Below, piece by piece: positions 55,021 through 60,358 of a stretch of 60,358 bases of DNA. Each line of letters starts with the position of its first letter. Positions within the stretch are counted from its first letter, which is position 1. Under the pieces are notes generated by a model that was given only the letters and a program-made list of their open reading frames with translations, searched no databases and had not been told where the DNA came from. This stretch comes from Flavobacteriaceae bacterium (GTDB taxonomy: Bacteria > Bacteroidota > Bacteroidia > Flavobacteriales > Flavobacteriaceae). Both the position numbers and the translations under genes were made by a program. Location of the stretch: positions 1 through 60,358 of the forward strand of contig CANHRI010000009.1 in the NCBI GenBank assembly GCA_947463515.1. The letters run 5' to 3'.

Positions 55021-55109
55021 AGCTTTTGTTTTATGCCGTAAAAATAAAAAAGAAAATCATTTTACTCCTTTAATAACGCTCAAAGTTTTCTCTTCTTGTG
55101 TGAAAGGTG

Positions 55110-55117
55110 TAAATTTG
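55110..55117 (+). promoter_or_regulatory. -7 box of leuS
   Basis: TAAATTTG on the plus strand, 74 bp before the ATG at 55192. Weak -33. Predicted leader of about 70 nt. Confidence 0.4.
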
Positions 55118-55191
55118 CCTCTAATTTTTACTAATGCCTGAACATCCGAAGCTTGTTGCGGATTCATGCATCAACCTTTTTTCGTTTACCG

Positions 55192-58077
55192 ATGAAATAT
55201 TTTCACGATCAAATAGAAGCCAAATGGCAAAAATATTGGGCCGATAACCACACGTTTGCTGCCTCCAATTCTTCCGAAAAACCCAAATACTATGTGTTGG
55301 ATATGTTTCCGTATCCTTCCGGTGCCGGATTGCATGTGGGTCACCCGCTGGGGTATATCGCCTCTGATATAGTGGCGCGCTACAAACGCCACCAAGGATT
55401 CAATGTGTTGCATCCGCAAGGGTATGACTCTTTTGGGTTACCTGCCGAGCAATATGCGATTCAAACAGGACAACATCCCGAAAAAACAACCCGTGAAAAT
55501 ATTGCGCGCTACCGCGAACAATTGGATAAAATTGGATTCTCCTTCGATTGGGACCGCGAAGTGCGTACGTCTAATCCGGAGTATTACCAATGGACGCAAT
55601 GGATTTTCATTCAGTTGTTTGAATCCTATTATTGTTACGAGGCGAAACAAGCGTTACCTATTACAAATTTGGTGGCAATTTTTGAAAAAGAGGGAAATGC
55701 TGCTATCAATGTCGCCTGTGATGACGATGTACCTGGTTTTTCAGCAGCCGAATGGAACGGATTTTCTGAGGATGAAAAAGCACGCTTGTTGTTGAAATAC
55801 CGTCTAACCTATTTGGCAGAAACCGAAGTGAACTGGTGTCCGGCTCTAGGAACCGTTTTGGCCAATGACGAAATCGTGAATGGCGTTTCGGAACGGGGCG
55901 GCCATCCGGTGATTCGTAAAAAAATGACCCAATGGTCTATGCGTATTTCAGCCTATGCCGAGCGTTTGTTGGAAGGGTTGGAAGCCATTGATTGGACCGA
56001 ATCGTTAAAAGAATCCCAACGCAATTGGATTGGAAAATCGGTGGGCGCCTCAGTTTCATTCCGACTTATACCGACAACCGAAAACCAACAACCGGCAACT
56101 ATCTATGTATTTACCACGCGCCCTGATACCATTTTCGGCGTTACGTTTATGACTTTGGCACCCGAACATGAATTGGTGGCGCAAATTACAACGCTCGAAC
56201 AAAAAGCAGCGGTAGAAGCCTATATCGAAGCTACTGCGAAACGTTCCGAGCGCGAACGTATGGCCGATGTGAAAACCATTTCAGGGGTGTTTACAGGGGC
56301 GTATGCCGAACATCCGTTTACCAAAGAACCCATTCCGGTTTGGATTGGGGATTATGTGTTGGCAGGGTATGGAACAGGAGCTGTAATGGCCGTTCCGTGC
56401 GGCGACGAACGCGATTATGCGTTTGCCAACTATTTCAAAGGAACGTTGGGCATGCCCGAAATTAAAAACATATTCAGCCCCCTAACCCCCGAAGGGGGAA
56501 TAGATGCTTCTGACGAGTGTATCGCCACGGAAGCCTTTTCAAAAAAAGAAGGATTTCAATTTAAAAATTCCGATTTCCTAAACGGATTGGATTATAAAGC
56601 CGGTACCCAAAAAGCCATTGAGGAATTGGAAAAAATCGGAGCCGGTAAAGCCAAAGTGAATTACCGTTTGCGCGATGCCGTTTTTTCGCGTCAGCGTTAT
56701 TGGGGCGAACCCTTTCCGGTGTATTATGTCAATGGCTTGCCACAAATGATCGACGCCCAACATTTACCCATCGTATTGCCCGAAGTGGAAAAATATTTAC
56801 CTACCGAAGACGGTCAGCCGCCTTTAGGAAATGCGAGCGTTTGGGCCTGGGATACGGTGCAGTGTGCAGTGGTTAGTAATCAGTTCATAAATCACGTAAC
56901 TGTTTTTCCGTTGGAATTGAACACCATGCCGGGTTGGGCAGGTTCGTCTTGGTACTGGATGCGCTATATGGATGCGAAAAACGAATCCGAGTTTGCTTCT
57001 GAAAACGCGTTGCAGTATTGGCAAAATGTTGATTTGTACATTGGCGGTAGCGAACATGCCACGGGTCACTTGTTGTATGCCCGTTTTTGGAACAAATTCT
57101 TGAAAGACCGCGGTTTCGCTCCTACAGAAGAGCCGTTCAAAAAGTTGATCAACCAAGGGATGATTTTGGGGATGAGTGCGTTTGTGTATCGTTCTGAAGA
57201 TTCAAAAAAATTATATTCTAAAGGATTAATTTCAGGACTAAATGTTCACCCTATTCACGTCGATTTGTCAGTAATCAATGATATTACGAACGAATTGGAT
57301 ATTGAAAAATTTAAAGCGCACCCGTTATATTCCGATTATGTGAATGCCGAATTTATCTTAGAAGATGGCAAATACATCGTAGGTCGCGAAGTGGAAAAAA
57401 TGTCCAAGTCCAAATACAATGTGGTCAATCCCGACGACATTTGCAACGAATACGGCGCCGATACCTTGCGTTTGTATGAGATGTTCTTGGGGCCGCTGGA
57501 ACAAGCCAAACCTTGGAATACTGCCGGAATTACGGGAGTGTACGGGTTTTTGAAAAAATTATGGCGTTTGTATTTTGACGACAACGGTTTGGTGGTGGTG
57601 AACGACGAACCTACGGCGGACATGTACAAAACTTTACACAAAACGATTAAGAAAGTAACGGAAGATATCGAGAACTTCTCCTTCAATACTTCGGTGTCGC
57701 AGTTTATGATTTGTGTGAACGAATTGGCGCAACAAAAATGCCGTCACCGTGCGATTCTCGAGCCTTTAGCGGTGTTGATTTCGCCTTATGCGCCGCACAT
57801 TGCCGAAGAACTTTGGAGCCAATTGGGGCATAAGGGTTCGATAGCCACGGTCGCTTTCCCACAATTTGAAGCTAAATATTTGGTGGAAAGTGAGAAAGAA
57901 TATCCGGTTTCTTTCAATGGAAAAATGCGTTTTACGATCAAATTACCGTTTGATTTATCGGTTGCCGAAATTGAAGCAATCGTCATGGCCGACGAGCGCA
58001 CACAACAGCAATTGCAAGGGCGTACGCCGAATAAAGTGATCATTGTACCCGGTAAGATTATTAATTTGGTGGGGTAA
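55192..58077 (+). CDS. leuS: Leucine--tRNA ligase
   Basis: Class I synthetase charging tRNA-Leu with CP1 editing domain. It has 961 residues from the ATG at 55192 (MKYFHDQIEAKWQKYW); a TTG start at 55153 is possible but gives a non-family extension. HIGH is HVGH in YPSGAGLHVGHPLGY, the editing domain contains TTRPDTIFG, and the KMSKS loop is EKMSKSKYNV. Two repeat-like insertions are present: P294-A302 (PTTENQQPA) and S429-G436 (SPLTPEGG, encoded by a palindromic dispersed repeat). Both keep the frame, and the enzyme looks functional. Confidence 0.96.
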   Translation: MKYFHDQIEAKWQKYWADNHTFAASNSSEKPKYYVLDMFPYPSGAGLHVGHPLGYIASDIVARYKRHQGFNVLHPQGYDSFGLPAEQYAIQTGQHPEKTTRENIARYREQLDKIGFSFDWDREVRTSNPEYYQWTQWIFIQLFESYYCYEAKQALPITNLVAIFEKEGNAAINVACDDDVPGFSAAEWNGFSEDEKARLLLKYRLTYLAETEVNWCPALGTVLANDEIVNGVSERGGHPVIRKKMTQWSMRISAYAERLLEGLEAIDWTESLKESQRNWIGKSVGASVSFRLIPTTENQQPATIYVFTTRPDTIFGVTFMTLAPEHELVAQITTLEQKAAVEAYIEATAKRSERERMADVKTISGVFTGAYAEHPFTKEPIPVWIGDYVLAGYGTGAVMAVPCGDERDYAFANYFKGTLGMPEIKNIFSPLTPEGGIDASDECIATEAFSKKEGFQFKNSDFLNGLDYKAGTQKAIEELEKIGAGKAKVNYRLRDAVFSRQRYWGEPFPVYYVNGLPQMIDAQHLPIVLPEVEKYLPTEDGQPPLGNASVWAWDTVQCAVVSNQFINHVTVFPLELNTMPGWAGSSWYWMRYMDAKNESEFASENALQYWQNVDLYIGGSEHATGHLLYARFWNKFLKDRGFAPTEEPFKKLINQGMILGMSAFVYRSEDSKKLYSKGLISGLNVHPIHVDLSVINDITNELDIEKFKAHPLYSDYVNAEFILEDGKYIVGREVEKMSKSKYNVVNPDDICNEYGADTLRLYEMFLGPLEQAKPWNTAGITGVYGFLKKLWRLYFDDNGLVVVNDEPTADMYKTLHKTIKKVTEDIENFSFNTSVSQFMICVNELAQQKCRHRAILEPLAVLISPYAPHIAEELWSQLGHKGSIATVAFPQFEAKYLVESEKEYPVSFNGKMRFTIKLPFDLSVAEIEAIVMADERTQQQLQGRTPNKVIIVPGKIINLVG
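56476..56500. repeat. Palindromic dispersed repeat inside leuS
   Basis: A 25-bp sequence containing CCCCC-GAA-GGGGG (56486-56498) preceded by AGCCCCCTAA. I recall this word as a frequent intergenic repeat in Bacteroidota. Here it is translated in frame as SPLTPEGG within the leuS coding region. Confidence 0.6.
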
Positions 58078-58082
58078 TCAAT

Positions 58083-58170
58083 GTGCCGACCTGCCTGCCG
58101 GTAGGTAGGTGTGCCAATGAGCCAATGTGCCAACCTGCCTGCCGGTAGGTAGGTGTGCTGATGTGTCAAT
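58083..58170. repeat. Tandem 44-bp units with a 22-bp palindrome
   Basis: Two tandem copies (58083-58126 and 58127-58170) with few differences. Each contains the palindrome ACCTGCCTGCC / GGTAGGTAGGT (58089-58110, 58133-58154), followed by GTGCCAATGAGCCAAT-like sequence. Palindromes of this type are known as dispersed repeats in Bacteroidota. The remaining stretch up to 58290 is AT-rich without a gene. Confidence 0.75.
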
Positions 58171-58290
58171 TTGAAAAATTTGAAGATATGGTGATTAATT
58201 ACAACTGTATAGAAAAAAGGTTCAACTTTAGGTTAATAGTCAAACCCTGATAATTATAAAATAAAATTTAGGTTGTTTAAAGATGATTTT

Positions 58291-58719
58291 TTAAAATGAA
58301 CTATACACCCGATATGAAGAACCTTCACTATTAGTTTCAACAAATTTTAATGTAGTAACTGTTAGTTCTGAAATTGTAATTGTAGATGTATAACCATTTC
58401 CAAAAGTCATATTAAGTGTGTTACCATTTCTAGTAAACGTAAAGGATTCTACAGCGTAATTATCACTACAATTCATACCATTACTATTATCTACATAATA
58501 AAAATTAGCCACATTAGATGTAAGTATATCCAGATGATCTCTATGGCCATTGTTTACACAAACTGGTGGATAGTAAGTTGTACCATCCATAGTAGAAGAA
58601 ACTGCATACCATTTTCTATACAATAACGAATTGTCTTGATTGGAATTATTATCACTCGATGAACAAGCTTGTACTATTAAGGACAAAAGACTCAAAAGAT
58701 AATAAATTGTTTTTTTCAT
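58291..58719 (-). CDS. Lipoprotein, lipocalin-like
   Basis: A 142-residue lipoprotein with lipobox cysteine C19 (LSLIVQA-C-SSSDNN) and a low-complexity Ser/Asn/Asp linker. The rest (LLYRKWYAVSSTMDG... NTLNMTFGNGYTSTITISELTVTTLKFVE) resembles the lipocalin-like domain common in Bacteroidota lipoproteins: a K-W- start and a closing 'L....L..' strand. Third gene of a minus-strand cassette. Last gene before the leuS repeats. Confidence 0.78.
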   Translation of the reverse strand: MKKTIYYLLSLLSLIVQACSSSDNNSNQDNSLLYRKWYAVSSTMDGTTYYPPVCVNNGHRDHLDILTSNVANFYYVDNSNGMNCSDNYAVESFTFTRNGNTLNMTFGNGYTSTITISELTVTTLKFVETNSEGSSYRVYSSF

Positions 58720-58730
58720 AATAGCTTACG

Positions 58731-59354
58731 TTAAAACAAATAACCAACACTTAGTTGAGCAATATTGTTTTTAATATTATAATCCTTTTCAATACTTGTT
58801 AAGCCAATATTGTATCTAGCATCCATTAATATATTTTTTGTGATGCTGTAACAAACACCTATTGTGAAATTAAATGTAGATGATTTATATAATTCTTTTA
58901 CATTAACTGATTCGGAGTAGGTGTTGCTAATCCCGTTTGAGTTTTGATTGACATTGAAGGAATTTTTAGCATTCAATAACAGATTAATTTGTGTGCCACC
59001 TATAAAAGAAACCTCTTCAGTTACATGAAATTTAGCCAAAAGCGGAATATTGATATAATTCAATATTAATTTTCCATTTTCAAAGTAGTTGTTGTTTCCA
59101 TAAGTAAGGGAGTATTCATATTTAGCTCCTTGTGTTGAAAAATATAGTTCAGGCTGAAATGAAAAATCATCATTAATTTTTAATATTGCGAACCCTCCAA
59201 AATGGATACCAATAAGTGAGCTAAAATCTTCTTGATTCACATCTCCTTTTAAACTCGATAGGTTTAATCCGGCTCGAATACCATATCTAATGTCTTGGGC
59301 TTTACTATTGAATTGGAATATAATTAATAATATAAGTACTATTTTCTTTCTCAT
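58731..59354 (-). CDS. Outer-membrane beta-barrel protein (porin-like)
   Basis: A 207-residue protein with signal peptide (FQFNSKAQ) and a small barrel: DIRYGIRAGLNLSSLKG..., PELYFSTQGAKYEYS, NYINIPLLAKFHVTEEVSFIGGTQINLLLNAK and a C-terminal VGYLF. This is the PF13568-type outer-membrane barrel pattern. It starts 1 bp after the preceding gene's stop and ends 11 bp before the lipoprotein gene. Role unknown. Confidence 0.85.
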   Translation of the reverse strand: MRKKIVLILLIIFQFNSKAQDIRYGIRAGLNLSSLKGDVNQEDFSSLIGIHFGGFAILKINDDFSFQPELYFSTQGAKYEYSLTYGNNNYFENGKLILNYINIPLLAKFHVTEEVSFIGGTQINLLLNAKNSFNVNQNSNGISNTYSESVNVKELYKSSTFNFTIGVCYSITKNILMDARYNIGLTSIEKDYNIKNNIAQLSVGYLF

Positions 59355-59355
59355 A

Positions 59356-59949
59356 TTAGTTAGCTATAACCGCAATTAATAATAAATTCACCCCTACAGC
59401 AATTCCCCAGTTTTTCCAAACTTTGTTTTGTTTTATTTTTTTTGCTTTTTGAGTGTATCCGTTATAATAGTCGGGGTTTTTCATTAATTCGCTATTTGGA
59501 TAATTTAAATTTTGATCTTCAGGTTGAGTAGATGAACAAGCTATTGCGGGAATTAATCCTAGTAAAGGAGAGGCAACTATACTTGTGATAAGTGTGCCTG
59601 TACCTGCTCCTTTATAACCTTTATAATACTTTAAAGCATCTGCTTGACCTTGACGAAATAAATCGTTAATAGCTTGAGGAGAGTTTGCAATGGTTGTGAT
59701 TTCTTTATTTTCGAAGTTAAAAATATCTTTGGTTCCATTTTCATACCGAATAATCAAAACTTCTGATTTTAAAATTGAAAATATTGGACCATTAAGATTT
59801 TCAAATTTTTTATATTTAATTTCTGTTATATTCACTTCTAAAACTTTAACTTTTAAATCTTCTCCGTTTTTTTTAGTTATTAAGTCTTGAGAAAAACAAT
59901 TGTTAATGTAAGCAAAAGACAATAAAATAAAAAGTATAGAATTTTTCAT
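59356..59949 (-). CDS. Secreted hypothetical protein
   Basis: A 197-residue protein with signal peptide (residues 1-20, NCFSQ). Residues 21-80 show DLITKKNGEDLKVKVLEVNITEIKYKKFENLNGPIFSILKSEVLIIRYENG, a strand-rich repeat-like module frequent in Bacteroidota secreted proteins. Residues 90-140 contain a helical glycine-rich part (GAGTGTLITSIVASPLLGLIPAI), and a C-terminal hydrophobic helix (NWGIAVGVNLLLIAVIAN) follows. Function unknown. First gene of the three-gene cassette; clearly AT-rich. Confidence 0.72.
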   Translation of the reverse strand: MKNSILFILLSFAYINNCFSQDLITKKNGEDLKVKVLEVNITEIKYKKFENLNGPIFSILKSEVLIIRYENGTKDIFNFENKEITTIANSPQAINDLFRQGQADALKYYKGYKGAGTGTLITSIVASPLLGLIPAIACSSTQPEDQNLNYPNSELMKNPDYYNGYTQKAKKIKQNKVWKNWGIAVGVNLLLIAVIAN

Positions 59950-60278
59950 AATAAAATTGTTTAATTATACATGTGTTAATAATTTCAAATTGATTACAAA
60001 TGTGAGAAAAATAATTTAAAAATGCACACAAATGTAATATTTAGTGCGCACAAGTGAGAAAAATTGTGCAAAAAATTACACAATCGTATCAAATCCAAAC
60101 AATAGGTTTACATCGTATCTGGTCTTTTAATACAAAAATCACTTCTATGAAAACCGCTTCTTATTATTTATTATCGATTTAAGTCAATTTTAAAGTGTTA
60201 TCTTTTTTAACTGAATAAAATGTTAAATCTAGAAATGATTAATCCTTGGTGTTTTAACTTTGAGAAAAACATGTAACG
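59950..60278. other. Intergenic region between divergent envelope genes (329 bp)
   Basis: No gene seen. A minus-strand -7 box TACATTTG (60036-60029) lies about 80 bp before the secreted protein gene, and a plus-strand TAACTTTG (60255-60262) lies before the partial gene at the right edge. A short inverted repeat GCACAA ... TTGTGC (60048-60069) and two similar words TGTGAGAAAAAT / AGTGAGAAAAAT are present. Otherwise AT-rich. Confidence 0.5.
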
Positions 60279-60358
60279 ATGAAAAATTTATTAGTATTTT
60301 TATTTTTAGCACCTTTAACGATAAACGCGCAGGAAGTAGCTAAAGATTCTATCAAAAA
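60279..60358 (+). CDS. Secreted protein, N-terminal fragment
   Basis: The ATG at 60279 opens the frame MKNLLVFLFLAPLTINAQEV, a signal peptide, then AKDSIK up to the window edge. The promoter-like TAACTTTG lies 16 bp before. The product cannot be identified from 26 residues. Confidence 0.6.
   Translation, partial: MKNLLVFLFLAPLTINAQEVAKDSIK

Noticed and set aside
57786..58169. Minus-strand frame with THQHTYLPAGR-like protein
   Set aside because: It arises from the palindromic tandem units and the antisense of leuS.

Overview
The window is a chromosomal segment of a member of the Bacteroidota, most likely family Flavobacteriaceae. The reasons are the recurring promoter -7 box TAnnTTTG upstream of many genes, a PorT-like type IX secretion protein, a DUF5686/carboxypeptidase-like outer-membrane protein, a short NuoG without a molybdopterin domain, a DUF3098 gene next to ftsX, and small palindromic intergenic repeats typical of this group. 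Genus and species cannot be fixed from the sequence alone. I see no prophage, integrase, plasmid function or CRISPR array.

Layout. 1-12.4 kb: the complete complex I operon nuoA to nuoN on the minus strand (nuoN runs off the left edge), driven by a near-perfect promoter in front of nuoA. 12.5-14.7 kb: a cold-shock protein and aspS. 14.9-16.4 kb: a secreted TlpA-type thioredoxin and a small MORN-repeat secreted protein. 16.5-24.1 kb: a minus-strand operon yceI-tetR-tolC-adaptor-RND pump, interrupted by a frameshifted four-helix-bundle gene. 24.2-25.4 kb: a type II NADH dehydrogenase. 25.6-26.9 kb: a polyprenyl diphosphate synthase and a conserved small protein. 27-31.7 kb: an outer-membrane protein divergent from sucA-sucB. 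32-36.7 kb: an MFS transporter, a retropepsin-like protein, tatD, an acyltransferase and an asparaginase. 36.8-37.1 kb: tRNA-Ser(GGA) followed by repeats. 37.3-44.5 kb: porT-like gene, a membrane protein, rpoN, a GxxExxY cassette, asnS and an MMPL exporter. 44.7-49.4 kb: a CPA2 antiporter and the DUF5686 protein. 49.5-55 kb: frr, pyrH, a patatin, a thioredoxin-fold protein, and truB-uppP-DUF3098-ftsX. 55.2-58.1 kb: leuS. 58.1-60.4 kb: an AT-richer accessory region with a three-gene envelope cassette and the start of another secreted protein.

How it fits together. Most of the window is housekeeping: respiration (complex I, NDH-2, 2-oxoglutarate dehydrogenase), translation (three aminoacyl-tRNA synthetases, tRNA-Ser, RRF, TruB) and envelope biogenesis. 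The most interesting regulatory signal is a pair of matching 28-bp imperfect palindromes placed identically over the promoters of the yceI-tetR-efflux operon and of the NDH-2 gene. They suggest that the TetR protein controls both an efflux pump and an alternative quinone reductase, next to a divergent isoprenoid synthase. The other recurring signal is small mobile or repeat DNA: two cassettes of about 470 bp (four-helix-bundle and GxxExxY) with imperfect inverted ends, inverted repeats around sucB, hairpin and direct repeats behind the tRNA, and a palindromic repeat sitting in frame inside leuS.
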